From Aurantimonas coralicida DSM 14790 (GTDB lineage: Bacteria > Pseudomonadota > Alphaproteobacteria > Rhizobiales > Rhizobiaceae): a stretch of DNA of 64,000 nucleotides. Both the position numbers and the translations under genes were made by a program. Within the stretch, counting starts at the first letter, position 1; every line of letters begins with the position of its first letter. Shown here one piece after another: positions 10,940 through 19,871 of the stretch. Under the pieces are notes generated by a model that saw nothing but the letters and a program-made list of their open reading frames with translations, was not told where the DNA came from and searched no databases. Where the stretch lies: positions 90,838-154,837 of the forward strand of contig NZ_ATXK01000010.1 of NCBI RefSeq assembly GCF_000421645.1, in the 5' to 3' direction.

Positions 10940-11959
10940 ATGCAGTTCGGCAAACGCGAGATCGGGCGCAGCGGCGTCCAGGTCACCGAATACGGCTTCG
11001 GCGGTGCGCCGCTGGGCAATCTCTACGCCCCGATCGCGGAGGACGAGGCGCGCGGCCTCCTGACCGACGCATGGGAGGCGGGCTTTCGCTATTTCGATAC
11101 GGCCCCCTATTACGGCTTCGGCCTGTCGGAGCGCCGTTTCGGCGACGCCCTGCGCGGGTTGCCTTGGCAGGAGGCCGTCGTCTCCACCAAGGTGGGGCGG
11201 CTGATCCGACCGGATCGCGGGCCCAATCCGGACCGGGAGAAGTTCGTCGATGCGGCGCCCTTCCGCTCCGACTACGACTATTCCTATGACGGCGTCATGC
11301 GCTCCCACGAGGACAGCCTGCAGCGGCTGGGCATCGACCGGGTCGACATCCTCTTCCTGCATGACATCGGTCCGGTCACCCATGGCGCCGCGGCGCATCC
11401 GGCGCTGTTCAGGCAGGCCATGGAAGGCGGCTACCGGGCGCTCGACGAATTGCGCCGCAATGGCGACGTCAAGGCGATCGGGCTCGGCGTCAACGAGTGG
11501 CAGGTCTGCGAGGAGGCGATGGACCACGGACGCTGGGACGTGTTCCTCTTGGCCGGCCGCTACACGCTTCTCGAACAGACCGCACTCGACAGCTTCCTGC
11601 CGCGCTGTCAGCGTGAGAACGCCTCGATCGTCATCGGCGGGCCGTTCAATTCCGGCATTCTGGCGACGGGGCCTGTGGCGGGTGCCACCTACGACTACGA
11701 GCCTGCGCCGGCGGCAATCCTGGAGCGGGTGCGGCGGATCGAGAGCGTCTGCAAGGCCCATGACGTGCCGCTGGCCGCCGCCGCCCTGCGCTTTCCCCTC
11801 ACCCATCCGAGCGTCGCCGCGGTGATCCCCGGCATGTCGTCCCGCAACCATCTGCAGCGCAATCTGCAACTGATCGGGCAGACGATCCCCGCCGGCCTGT
11901 GGTCGGACCTGAAGTCCGAAGGCCTGCTGCGCACTGAGGCGCCGGTCCCGCAGGACTGA
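10940..11959 (+). CDS. Aldo/keto reductase, L-fucose (D-threo-aldose) dehydrogenase-like
   Basis: TIM-barrel NAD(P)-dependent dehydrogenase of 339 aa. The AKR tetrad is visible: Asp and Tyr in FRYFDTAPYYGFGLSE (about residues 48-63), Lys in VVSTKVGRLI, and His in VDILFLHDIG. The long insert after the Lys (RPDRGPNPDREKF) and overall length resemble the D-threo-aldose/pyridoxal 4-dehydrogenase group, which oxidises L-fucose to its lactone. That product suits the two lactonases and FucU across the divergent promoter. It has a strong ribosome binding site (GGGAGG). Confidence 0.87.
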   Translation: MQFGKREIGRSGVQVTEYGFGGAPLGNLYAPIAEDEARGLLTDAWEAGFRYFDTAPYYGFGLSERRFGDALRGLPWQEAVVSTKVGRLIRPDRGPNPDREKFVDAAPFRSDYDYSYDGVMRSHEDSLQRLGIDRVDILFLHDIGPVTHGAAAHPALFRQAMEGGYRALDELRRNGDVKAIGLGVNEWQVCEEAMDHGRWDVFLLAGRYTLLEQTALDSFLPRCQRENASIVIGGPFNSGILATGPVAGATYDYEPAPAAILERVRRIESVCKAHDVPLAAAALRFPLTHPSVAAVIPGMSSRNHLQRNLQLIGQTIPAGLWSDLKSEGLLRTEAPVPQD

Positions 11960-11964
11960 CAACG

Positions 11965-11995
11965 CGACCGCCGCTGGCCGGAGCCGCGGCGGTCG
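11965..11995. terminator. Bidirectional terminator-like hairpin
   Basis: A perfect 10-bp GC stem (11965-11974 with 11986-11995) and an 11-nt loop lie between the converging aldo/keto reductase and ilvA genes. There is no T run, so strength is uncertain. Confidence 0.6.
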
Positions 11996-12018
11996 TGATC
12001 ACGCGGATCGCTGGCGGA

Positions 12019-13272
12019 TCAGATCAGGAGATCGGCGAGGATATTGTTGTCGGTGATGTCCTGGTAGCTGACGCCATTCTCGGCGAAGCGGGCCAGCAGC
12101 CCCTCGAAATTCGCCGGGTCCTTGGTCTCGATGCCGATCAGGATCGAGGCGAAGTCGCGGGCCGATTTCTTCAGATATTCGAAGCGGGCGATGTCGTCGT
12201 CCGGGCCGAGATAATCGAGGAAATCCTTCAGCGCGCCGGGGCGCTGGGCCAGCCGAAGGATGAAGTATTTCTTCAAGCCTTCGAAGCGGAGCGCCCGCTC
12301 CTTCACGTCCGGCAGGCGCTCGAAATCGAAATTGCCCCCCGAGACCACCAGAACGACGGTCTTGCCGCGGATCTCGTCCTTCAGGTCGCGCAGCGCGTCG
12401 ATGGCCAGCGCGCCGGCTGGTTCCAGGACGATGCCCTCCAGATTGAGCATCTCCAGCATGGTCTGGCAGAGCCGGCCTTCCGGCGACAGCAGCACGTCGT
12501 CCGGCGCAAAGCGCGACAGCGTCTCGTAGGGCAGCGCGCCGATCTCGGCGACGGCTGCACCGTCGACGAATCCGTCGAGCTGCGGCAAACGCGTGCGCTC
12601 GCCCTTGGTCAGGCTTGTGCGCAGGCTGGGCGCCCCGAGCGGCTCGACGAAGCGGAAGTCGGGGCTGGCTTCGCCGGCGTAGTAGCGGGCCAGACCGGAG
12701 GCCAGTCCGCCGCCGCCGACCGGCAGCACCAGCATGTCGGGGCGCTCCCCGTCGAGCTGCGCAGCGATTTCCTGGCCAACCGTCGCCTGGCCTTCGACGA
12801 TGTCCTCATGGTCGAAGGGCGGCACCATCGCCGCGCCGGTCTCGGCGGAATAGGCCTTGGCCGCCGCATAGCAATCGTCGAAGAAGTCGCCGATCAGCTC
12901 GATCTCGACGGCATCGCCACCGAAGACACGGGTCTTGTCGATCTTCTGCTGCGGCGTGGTCACCGGCATGTAGACCCGGCCCTCGAGACCGAAATGCCGG
13001 CAGGCGAAGGCGAAGCCCTGGGCGTGGTTGCCGGCCGAAGCGCAACAGAACCGCCCGGTGGCGGAGCCGTTGGCGATCCGCTTGCGCATGAAGTTGAAGG
13101 CGCCGCGGATCTTGTAGGAGCGCACCGGCGTCAGGTCTTCGCGCTTCAGGAAGATGCGCGCATCGTATCTGGCCGAAAGATGCTCGTTGAGCTGCAGGGG
13201 CGTCGCCGGAAACAGGGCACGCAGGGCCTCTTCCGCGACAGCGACGCGGCGGGAAAACTCGTTATCGGACAT
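12019..13272 (-). CDS. ilvA: Threonine ammonia-lyase (threonine dehydratase)
   Basis: PLP enzyme of 417 aa converting threonine to 2-oxobutanoate, the first step of isoleucine synthesis. The PLP lysine lies in SYKIRGAFNF (about residue 56), and the phosphate-binding glycine loop is LPVGGGGLASG. A C-terminal ACT-like regulatory module follows (LRLAQRPGALKDFLDYLGP, then ILIGIETKDPANFEGLL), so feedback control by branched-chain amino acids is likely. The length matches the short biosynthetic form with one regulatory module rather than the E. coli 514-aa form. Confidence 0.92.
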   Translation of the reverse strand: MSDNEFSRRVAVAEEALRALFPATPLQLNEHLSARYDARIFLKREDLTPVRSYKIRGAFNFMRKRIANGSATGRFCCASAGNHAQGFAFACRHFGLEGRVYMPVTTPQQKIDKTRVFGGDAVEIELIGDFFDDCYAAAKAYSAETGAAMVPPFDHEDIVEGQATVGQEIAAQLDGERPDMLVLPVGGGGLASGLARYYAGEASPDFRFVEPLGAPSLRTSLTKGERTRLPQLDGFVDGAAVAEIGALPYETLSRFAPDDVLLSPEGRLCQTMLEMLNLEGIVLEPAGALAIDALRDLKDEIRGKTVVLVVSGGNFDFERLPDVKERALRFEGLKKYFILRLAQRPGALKDFLDYLGPDDDIARFEYLKKSARDFASILIGIETKDPANFEGLLARFAENGVSYQDITDNNILADLLI

Positions 13273-13361
13273 GGATCACAGACTTAGCTCTTGTGGAACC
13301 GGCTCCGGCTCCGAAGGAATGCGCGGCCGTCACATGCGGCGGCCGGATAGGCGGAAGCTGT

Positions 13362-13487
13362 CTAGACGACGCCGCCGCGGGCCGGACATGTCGGAGCACC
13401 GGATGGCTGCTGTGCAGCACGGGCGCCAGACAGGCCGGCGCCAATAATCAGGGACGTGGCTCCGCCGATCGTGATGTTCCATGCCAT
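13362..13487 (-). CDS. Possible small protein (41 aa), hypothetical
   Basis: A short frame begins MAWNITIGGATSLIIGAGLS, with an AAAGGGG motif about 7 nt before the ATG. The N-terminal half is hydrophobic enough for one membrane segment; the C-terminal half is Pro/Ala/Gly-rich. I do not recognise it. It lies alone between ilvA and the LysE gene and may be chance coding. Confidence 0.3.
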   Translation of the reverse strand: MAWNITIGGATSLIIGAGLSGARAAQQPSGAPTCPARGGVV

Positions 13488-13652
13488 CGCGCGCCCCTTT
13501 CTCTGCTCGATTACCGTTGCGCCAGCCATCGGCCATCCGCGCGAATTTGTAAAGCCGCGCGGCCGATCCGCGTCACCCGCGTCGCTGTCGTTGCACGGGT
13601 TGAAGGCAGGAACGATAATCACCTCTCTTAAGCCTGCGCGGGAGAATGCCCG

Positions 13653-14282
13653 ATGGACCTCGTCATGACAGTCGGCAGCGTGCTCGCGGTTTTCATCCCG
13701 GCACTGATGCTGCCGGGGCCCGATTTCGTCGCGGTCGTGCGCTCTGCGATGACGCGGGGATCGCGGGCCGGCCTGGCGACGGCGCTGGGCGTTTCGCTCG
13801 GTCTCGGCTTCTACGCAGGCCTGAGCCTGATCGGCCTGTCGGCGATCCTGACCCAGTATCAATGGCTGACCTGGTTCGTCCGCATCCTGGGCGGCGCCTA
13901 TCTCGTCTTTCTCGGGCTGCGGCTGATCATCAAGCGCCCCGATCCCGTGGAGATCGCCGGCGGAGCGCCGCGCGAGCGCAGTGCGCTCCTGTTCGGCTTC
14001 TTTGTCACCCTGACCAATCCCAAGGCGATCGTCCTGTTCGCCAGCGTGTTTGCGACGGCGGCGTCCGGCGCCATGCCGTCGTGGGTCATGGTGCTGATGA
14101 TCGGCCTGGTCGTTGCGAGCTCACTCGCCTGGTATTCCGCCGTCAGCCTCTTCATGGCTTCGCCACCGATCATGGCCCGGTTCCGCGATGTCCGTCACCG
14201 TATCGAGCGGCTGGCCGGCGCCTGCTTCGTCGCGATCGGGCTGAAGATCATGTCGGATGCGCGGAGCCCGGTCGCCGCCTGA
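13653..14282 (+). CDS. LysE/RhtB-family amino-acid exporter
   Basis: Inner-membrane efflux protein of 209 aa with about six hydrophobic segments. The family N-terminal motif is present (FIPALMLPGPDFVAVVRSAM, about residues 14-33, including G-P-D-F). Later blocks are GLATALGVSLGL, GGAYLVFLGLRL and LTNPKAIVLFASVFA. It exports an amino acid or derivative. Its position next to ilvA could suggest threonine or homoserine, but that is only neighbourhood inference. GGGAGAA precedes the ATG. Confidence 0.9.
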   Translation: MDLVMTVGSVLAVFIPALMLPGPDFVAVVRSAMTRGSRAGLATALGVSLGLGFYAGLSLIGLSAILTQYQWLTWFVRILGGAYLVFLGLRLIIKRPDPVEIAGGAPRERSALLFGFFVTLTNPKAIVLFASVFATAASGAMPSWVMVLMIGLVVASSLAWYSAVSLFMASPPIMARFRDVRHRIERLAGACFVAIGLKIMSDARSPVAA

Positions 14283-14321
14283 TGGAAAGGGCGCGACCGG
14301 GCCGATTGGCGGTCCAAGGCG

Positions 14322-16130
14322 TCAGACGAAGAGGTCGACCAGTTCGAAGCGCTCCACGTCGACGATGCCCTTGTCGGAGATGCGCAGGCTCGGAATGACC
14401 ACCAGCGCCAGCAGCGAATGCTGCATATAGGCGTTGTTGAGCGTGCAGCCGGCCGCGCGCATGGCCGCGATCAGCCGGTCGGCCTTTTCCGCGACGATCT
14501 CGGCCCGTTCGCTCGACATCAGGCCGGCGATCGGCATTTCGACCAGCGCCTGCTCCTTGCCATCGGCGAAGAAGACCACGCCGCCGCCGACCTCGCCCAG
14601 CCGGTTGGCGGCCAGCGCCATGTCGTCCTCGGACGTGCCGACGACGATCATGTGGTGGCTGTCATGGGCGACGGTGGAGGCCATGGCGCAGCGCCCCGTG
14701 TAGCCGAAGCCGGACACGAAGCCGTTGACCAAGTCGCCGCTCGCCCGGTGCCGCTCGACCAGCGCGATGCGGCAGACGTCGTTGTCCGGATCGGGCATGG
14801 CGATGCCGCCCTGCACCGGCACCTTTGCGGTCAGCGCCCGGGTCGGCGCCTGGTTCTCGACCACCCCGATGACCCGCGCCTCGACCGTCGCGCCCGCGCC
14901 CTTCGGCGCGGCGACGCGGAAGTCGTCCGCCGTCAGCGCCCGGCCGAGCTTCACCGTGTCGATGGCGCTGTCCGGATAGGCATGGGCCGGCATGTCGGCT
15001 TCCAGCTTGCCGCCCGACGCCAGCCGCACGCCGCGGCCATAGACGGCGTCGATGGTCAGATCGCTCAGATCCGAGACGATCAGGAAGTCCGCACGGCGCC
15101 CCGGCGTGACCGACCCGATTTCGCGCTCCAGCTTGAAATGCTCGGCGGTGTTGATCGTCGCCATCTGGATCGCGGTCATCGGCTTCAGCCCGCGCGAGAT
15201 GGCATGCCGCACGACGCGGTCCATGTGCCCCTCGCGGACCAGCGTGCCGGAATGGCAGTCGTCGGTACACAGGATAAAATGCCGCGAATCGAGACCCATC
15301 TCGGTGATCGCCCGCACCTGTTCGGCGACGTCGTACCAAGCCGAGCCCAGCCGCAGCATCGCCTTCATGCCCTGGCGTACCCGCGCGGCGGCATCTTCCA
15401 TGCGGGTGCCCTCGTGGTCGTCCTCGGGACCGCCGGCGACATAGGCGTGGAACGCGCGGCCGAGATCGGGCGAGGCATAGTGTCCGCCGACCGTGCGTCC
15501 GGCCTTCCGGGTTGCCGCGATCTCGCCGACCATCGTCGGGTCGTTGGCCGCCACGCCGGGAAAGTTCATGACCTCGCCGAGGCCGATGATCGCCGGCCAG
15601 CCCATCGCCTCGGCGACATCCTGCGGGCCGAGGATCGCGCCGCCTTCCTCGAGCCCCGGCGCCGACGGCACGCAGGACGGCATCTGCACCCAGACATTGA
15701 CCGGCTGGGCCAGCGCCTCGTCATGCATCAGCCGGACGCCCGGCAGGCCCAGCACATTGGCGATCTCGTGCGGGTCGATGAACATCGAGGTCGTGCCGTG
15801 CGGAATCACCGCGCGGCAGAACTCGGTGACGGTCACCATGCCGCTCTCGACATGCATGTGCGCGTCGCAGAGCCCCGGCATGATGAAGCGCCCGGCGGCC
15901 TCCACCACCTCGGTATCCGGCCCGATCATGTAGCCGGCGTCGGGCCCGCAATAGGCAAAGCGCCCGGCGGCGACCGCGACGTCGGTCTGCGGGATGATCT
16001 CGCCGGAATGGACATTGACCCAGCGCGCGTTGCGCACGACCAGATCCGCATGGGTCCGCCCCATCGCCACATCGACGAGTTGCGGTGCCACGGCCTCGAA
16101 CGGGGGCACGCTGGTGGGTAGATCGGTCAT
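14322..16130 (-). CDS. ade: Adenine deaminase
   Basis: Converts adenine to hypoxanthine and ammonia in purine salvage. The 602-aa amidohydrolase has the metal motif MPGLCDAHMHVESGM (about residue 95), then PHGTTSMFIDPHEIANV, the TDDCHSG block, and a C-terminal adenine-deaminase domain (GFGYTGRCAMASTVAHDSHHMIVVG). The frame extends to 16187. I use the ATG at 16130, which has GGGG at a suitable distance and a start like other Ade proteins. It fits with gpt, another purine salvage gene, nearby. Confidence 0.94.
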   Translation of the reverse strand: MTDLPTSVPPFEAVAPQLVDVAMGRTHADLVVRNARWVNVHSGEIIPQTDVAVAAGRFAYCGPDAGYMIGPDTEVVEAAGRFIMPGLCDAHMHVESGMVTVTEFCRAVIPHGTTSMFIDPHEIANVLGLPGVRLMHDEALAQPVNVWVQMPSCVPSAPGLEEGGAILGPQDVAEAMGWPAIIGLGEVMNFPGVAANDPTMVGEIAATRKAGRTVGGHYASPDLGRAFHAYVAGGPEDDHEGTRMEDAAARVRQGMKAMLRLGSAWYDVAEQVRAITEMGLDSRHFILCTDDCHSGTLVREGHMDRVVRHAISRGLKPMTAIQMATINTAEHFKLEREIGSVTPGRRADFLIVSDLSDLTIDAVYGRGVRLASGGKLEADMPAHAYPDSAIDTVKLGRALTADDFRVAAPKGAGATVEARVIGVVENQAPTRALTAKVPVQGGIAMPDPDNDVCRIALVERHRASGDLVNGFVSGFGYTGRCAMASTVAHDSHHMIVVGTSEDDMALAANRLGEVGGGVVFFADGKEQALVEMPIAGLMSSERAEIVAEKADRLIAAMRAAGCTLNNAYMQHSLLALVVIPSLRISDKGIVDVERFELVDLFV

Positions 16131-16278
16131 GGAATGTCCCCGTGGAGAGAGCCCGGCCGCCGCTGCCAGTCCGTGATCGGCGGTCACACATTGTGGTGAT
16201 CAGTGCCACTGATGGCCCGCATGAGGAGCCATCGTTCGCAAATTGCAGCAAGAACCGGCACTAAGTCGTTCTGTCTGC

Positions 16279-16364
16279 TGGTGCGGGCGGCGGGACTCGA
16301 ACCCGCACGGGACGAAGCCCGAGGGATTTTAAGTCCCTTGCGTCTACCATTCCGCCACGCCCGC
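16279..16364 (-). tRNA. tRNA-Leu (anticodon TAA)
   Basis: Class II tRNA of 86 nt on the minus strand. Acceptor stem GCGGGCG/CGCCCGC, discriminator A, encoded CCA. The anticodon loop CTTAAAA gives TAA (16330-16332). There is a long variable arm and a T-loop GTTCGAGTC. It reads UUA leucine codons, rare in a GC-rich genome. Confidence 0.97.
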
Positions 16365-16521
16365 GCCGCCGCGACCTCAACCAAACGGGGTATCCGTGTC
16401 AAGATTCGTGGACCGAATGTCACACTGAAACAAAAAGCCATCGCGAATTGCGGCAAAAATGAGTAACGTTGCGTAACCGGCGGGCCAGAAGCCGGACCAC
16501 ACGAGCATGGGAGACCGACGC

Positions 16522-16728
16522 ATGACGGAGCACTCCAGCCGTTTCGGAGACACCGCCCGATCCGCGCGCATTGCCCGCGTGGAAAGTGTCGACAGCGCCA
16601 GTACCGATGCTCACGAAGCGCAGGGTTTCCTCGTCCGGTTGAAGAAGCAGAACGCGGCCCTGACGCGCCTGCTCGATGCGCTGAATTTCGAGGGCAGCGG
16701 CTCGCTTCAGGAGACGCCGAACAACTGA
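16522..16728 (+). CDS. Small hypothetical protein (68 aa)
   Basis: Begins MTEHSSRFGDTARSARIARV, with GGGAGA about 8 nt upstream of the ATG. The middle (EAQGFLVRLKKQNAALTRLL) looks like a short amphipathic or coiled-coil helix. I recognise no family and no membrane or export signal. It lies between tRNA-Leu and wrbA. Codon use resembles neighbours, so it is plausibly real. Confidence 0.5.
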   Translation: MTEHSSRFGDTARSARIARVESVDSASTDAHEAQGFLVRLKKQNAALTRLLDALNFEGSGSLQETPNN

Positions 16729-16913
16729 GACGCGCGCGTTTCGGCACGTTTGGCTGCGATCCTGCGGGGGCAATCAGCCCGCAATCATGACGCAGGCAAG
16801 CGTCATCATGTCTTTGCGCCGTCTATCGGAGTAGCGGTCGCCCGAGCCATATCGGACGACCACCCTCGAGGGGCATCTCGTGTCCCTCGCCGTCCCCAAA
16901 AATCCGGCCTCGT

Positions 16914-17513
16914 TCAGGCCGCGACCTTCGCGGCAATCTCGGCGATGTGCCGTCCCTGGAAACGGGCGCCGTCGAGCTCGATCTGGCTGGGCATGCGCGA
17001 ACCGTCACCCCTGGCCATGGTGGACGCGCCATAGGGCGTGCCGCCGACGATCTCGTTCATGTCCATCTGTCCGGCGAAGGCATAGGGCAGACCGACGGCC
17101 ATAAGCCCGTGATGCAGCAGCGTCTTGATCACCGAGATCAGCGTTGTCTCGTTGCCGCCATGCTGGGACGCGGACGAGGTGAAGGCACCGCCCACTTTGC
17201 CGACGAGCGCGCCCTTCGCCCACAGCGGGCCGGTGCGATCCCAGAACGCCTGCATCTGCGAGGCCATGTTGCCGAAGCGGGTCGGCACGCCGACGATGAT
17301 GGCGTCGTAGCTGGGCAGGTCCATCGGGTCGCATTCCGGATGGGCGTAATCCGTCTTGAAATGTGCCGCCGCCACAACTTCCTGCGGGGCCGTCTCGGGG
17401 ACGCGCTTGATGTCTACCGTGGCGCCGGCGCTGGTCGCGCCCTCGGCTACGGCCTCTGCCATCGCCTCGATATGTCCGTAGCTGGAGTAGTAGAGTACGA
17501 GGACTTTCGCCAT
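16914..17513 (-). CDS. wrbA: NAD(P)H:quinone oxidoreductase WrbA
   Basis: Flavodoxin-like FMN enzyme of 199 aa that reduces quinones by two electrons and limits redox cycling. The FMN-phosphate loop is [17 protein letters not shown] (residues 4-20). [16 protein letters not shown] (near residue 80) and a C-terminal [16 protein letters not shown] block are diagnostic of WrbA. The ATG at 17513 has GGAAG upstream and places the loop at the expected position, so the longer frame to 17696 is rejected. Confidence 0.95.
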   Translation of the reverse strand: MAKVLVLYYSSYGHIEAMAEAVAEGATSAGATVDIKRVPETAPQEVVAAAHFKTDYAHPECDPMDLPSYDAIIVGVPTRFGNMASQMQAFWDRTGPLWAKGALVGKVGGAFTSSASQHGGNETTLISVIKTLLHHGLMAVGLPYAFAGQMDMNEIVGGTPYGASTMARGDGSRMPSQIELDGARFQGRHIAEIAAKVAA

Positions 17514-17809
17514 CGGTTCGCTTCCTTTCAGAAAATGTCGTGGAGTCTGGAGGCCGGATGGGCTCTGGCCCTTACCTAGTCGGATTGCCGGCATCCGAGA
17601 GGTGGAAATGTTGCAACGCACCGTCACCCCGCAGAAGCAAAGCGGCGCATTGCTGTTTCGCGCCGGGCCTTGCCTTGCGGCGCCGAACGCCCTCATTAGC
17701 GGTGCTGCAGCGCCGTCCGGACCGGGTGGTGCCGCTGAGAATCGATCGAGCTGTGGAGGGCGCGGACGCAGTCCGTGCCGTGGTCCCAGCGCAGTGCCGG
17801 AGCTTCGCC

Positions 17810-18565
17810 ATGAGTGCCCAACCCGCCGCGACTGCCGCGATGCTCGCCATCGGCGACGAGCTCCTGTCCGGGCGCACCAAGGACAAGAATATCGGCCATC
17901 TGGCGGAATTCCTGACGCTCGCCGGCATCGATCTCAAGGAGGTCCGCATTATCGGCGACGAGCCGCATTTCATCGCGGACACGCTCAATACCCTCAGGCG
18001 CAGCTACGACTACGTCTTCACCTCCGGCGGGATCGGCCCAACCCATGACGACCTGACCGCCGATGCGGTCGCCGCCGCCTTCGGGCTGCCCATCGGCGAG
18101 CATCCCGAGGCGGTCGAACTCCTGGCGGACTATTATGCCGGCCGCGGCCTCGACTTCACCGACGCTCGCCGCCGCATGACCCGCACCCCGGAGGGCGCGA
18201 CGCTGATCGACAATCCGGTGTCCAAGGCCCCGGGCTTTCGCATCGACAATGTCTTCGTCATGGCCGGTGTCCCGCAGATCTTCCAGGCCATGCTGGGCAA
18301 TGTCCTGTCGACGCTGCCGGCCGGCCAGGCCATCGCCAGCCTCGCCATCCCCTGCCCGTATGGCGAGGGCGACATCGGCGACCCGCTGCGCACCCTGTCG
18401 AAGGCGCACCCGGCGGTGACGATCGGCTCCTATCCGAAATTCGACGGGGACCGCTATTCCACCGAGATCGTCGTGCGCTCGCGCGACGATGCGGCGCTGA
18501 AGAGCGCCGCAGCCGCGGTGACGGCGATGCTCGAGGATCTCGGTCGGGCGCGCTCCAAGGAGTAG
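17810..18565 (+). CDS. Molybdopterin-binding (MoCF/CinA N-terminal) domain protein
   Basis: Protein of 251 aa with a MoaB/Mog-type fold: [21 protein letters not shown] (about residues 12-32) and [20 protein letters not shown] (about residue 65) match the competence/damage-inducible CinA N-terminal domain. The C-terminal NMN deamidase domain of full CinA is missing and the protein ends normally, as in the short single-domain family. Function is probably nucleotide- or pterin-related but unproven. CGGAG precedes the ATG at 17810. Confidence 0.85.
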   Translation: MSAQPAATAAMLAIGDELLSGRTKDKNIGHLAEFLTLAGIDLKEVRIIGDEPHFIADTLNTLRRSYDYVFTSGGIGPTHDDLTADAVAAAFGLPIGEHPEAVELLADYYAGRGLDFTDARRRMTRTPEGATLIDNPVSKAPGFRIDNVFVMAGVPQIFQAMLGNVLSTLPAGQAIASLAIPCPYGEGDIGDPLRTLSKAHPAVTIGSYPKFDGDRYSTEIVVRSRDDAALKSAAAAVTAMLEDLGRARSKE

Positions 18566-18761
18566 GACCGAGCCCGGGGGACCGGCGATCTCCTCCCGAT
18601 CCGACGGCGGCAACGTGTCCGTTTTGCCGCAGTGCTGCGGCCCTCGGCGGTTTTATGCGTGGAAACCGGCGTCCGTGACGCGTCCGCGGGCAACGCGGCT
18701 TGCATCGGCGGGATGATTCGATCTATCGCAACCGCTCCCTCCAGCAGCCCGGAAGCGCGTC

Positions 18762-19259
18762 ATGTCCACGGTCGAGAAATCCTTCCCCGTCTCCTGGGAC
18801 CAGTTTCACCGCGATGCACGGGCGCTGGCCTGGCGGCTGGCGAGCCAGCGCGACGACTGGCGCGCCATCGTCTGCATCACCCGTGGCGGCCTCGTGCCGG
18901 CGGCCATCATCGCCCGCGAGATCGGCACCCGCCTGATCGAGACGGTCTGCATCGCCTCCTACCACGAGTACAGCGAGCAGGGAGAGCTCAGGGTTCTCAA
19001 GGAGATCTCGCCGGAACTCCTGAAGGACGAGGGCGACGGCATCCTGATCGTCGACGACCTGACGGACACCGGCAAGACCGCCGGCCTGGTGCGCACCATG
19101 CTCCCCAAGGCGCATTTCGCCACCGTCTACGCCAAGCCGAAGGGCCGGCCGCTGGTCGACACCTTCATCACCGAAGTGTCTCAGGACACCTGGATCTTCT
19201 TCCCCTGGGATCTCGGCCTGACCTTCCAGGCGCCGATCAGCAAGAGCACCCTCGGCTGA
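18762..19259 (+). CDS. gpt: Xanthine phosphoribosyltransferase
   Basis: Purine salvage enzyme of 165 aa that makes XMP or GMP from xanthine or guanine and PRPP. The PRPP loop is [18 protein letters not shown] (about residues 88-105), preceded by [18 protein letters not shown]-terminal tail IFFPWDLGL is characteristic of Gpt. It lies in the same region as adenine deaminase, giving local purine salvage genes. Confidence 0.93.
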   Translation: MSTVEKSFPVSWDQFHRDARALAWRLASQRDDWRAIVCITRGGLVPAAIIAREIGTRLIETVCIASYHEYSEQGELRVLKEISPELLKDEGDGILIVDDLTDTGKTAGLVRTMLPKAHFATVYAKPKGRPLVDTFITEVSQDTWIFFPWDLGLTFQAPISKSTLG

Positions 19260-19729
19260 CAAACGCCACCCAGCGATAGAGCACCCTGGCCGGTCCGTTT
19301 CGGTGTCCGGCTGAAGGGGCGAGACGCGTCCGGGCGCCGATCTTCGTAGCCAGACACCGATTCGGCCGCCGCGCCCGGCAGATATGGCTTGGGCTTCCTA
19401 TGCCCGCCTTCGCACCGTTGCCGGACCGCACCGGTGCGACATCAAGCGTCCGACGAAACAACCGGGCTCCGGCGCCTTCGCGGACTTGTCCCCGCTTTCA
19501 ACCGCCGTCCACACTTGCGCTCGCCAGCCTCCCCCTGCGAGGTTGGCCGCGAAGCTGCGGACCCGCCCGAGTGCGATCCGGCGCGGGCTGGAGCGCCGGC
19601 CGGCAGGGCAGAACCGGCCGCGTGGCGCCAAGGCGTTAACCGCTGTCCACAGGCCCGTCGGGAATAGGTGGATAAGCTGCCGCCTCCGGTCGCAAACGCC
19701 CGATTCAGAGTCGCTTAACCACCCCGAAT
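19260..19729. other. Long leader region upstream of nrdJ
   Basis: About 600 bases without a convincing gene separate gpt from nrdJ. I looked for a cobalamin riboswitch and did not recognise a B12 box. The distal part carries two DnaA-like 9-mers (19643-19651 and 19667-19675) and then the NrdR box. Confidence 0.5.
19643..19675. promoter_or_regulatory. Pair of DnaA-box-like 9-mers upstream of nrdJ
   Basis: CTGTCCACA at 19643-19651 matches TTATNCACA at seven of nine positions. GGTGGATAA at 19667-19675, read on the minus strand as TTATCCACC, matches at eight of nine. E. coli nrdAB is DnaA-controlled, so the location is suggestive, but nine-mers of this quality occur by chance. Confidence 0.35.
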
Positions 19730-19745
19730 ATACTATATCTAGTGT
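19730..19745. promoter_or_regulatory. NrdR box upstream of nrdJ
   Basis: ATACTATATCTAGTGT matches 14 of 16 positions of the NrdR consensus acaCwAtATaTwGtgt. It lies about 130 bp before the ribonucleotide reductase ATG. NrdR represses ribonucleotide reductase genes when dATP is high. A second box about three helical turns away, the usual arrangement, was not clear. Confidence 0.75.
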
Positions 19746-19871
19746 CGCCACCCGGGCCCCATACCACATGCGCCCGGTGGCGATTTTTCGAGACAACGCG
19801 CCGCGCGAAGGGGTTTCCCTCGCCCGCTGGCGCGATTCGTTGCGGCAAACACGGAATAGACGAGGACCGTC

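Noticed and set aside
14418..16121. A 567-codon open frame antisense to adenine deaminase
   Set aside because: His/Arg/Asp-rich shadow translation with no domain; the opposite strand encodes intact Ade.
19260..19871. Cobalamin riboswitch before the B12-dependent reductase
   Set aside because: Expected from the biology, but I could not recognise a B12 box or the usual stem layout; only the NrdR box is convincing.
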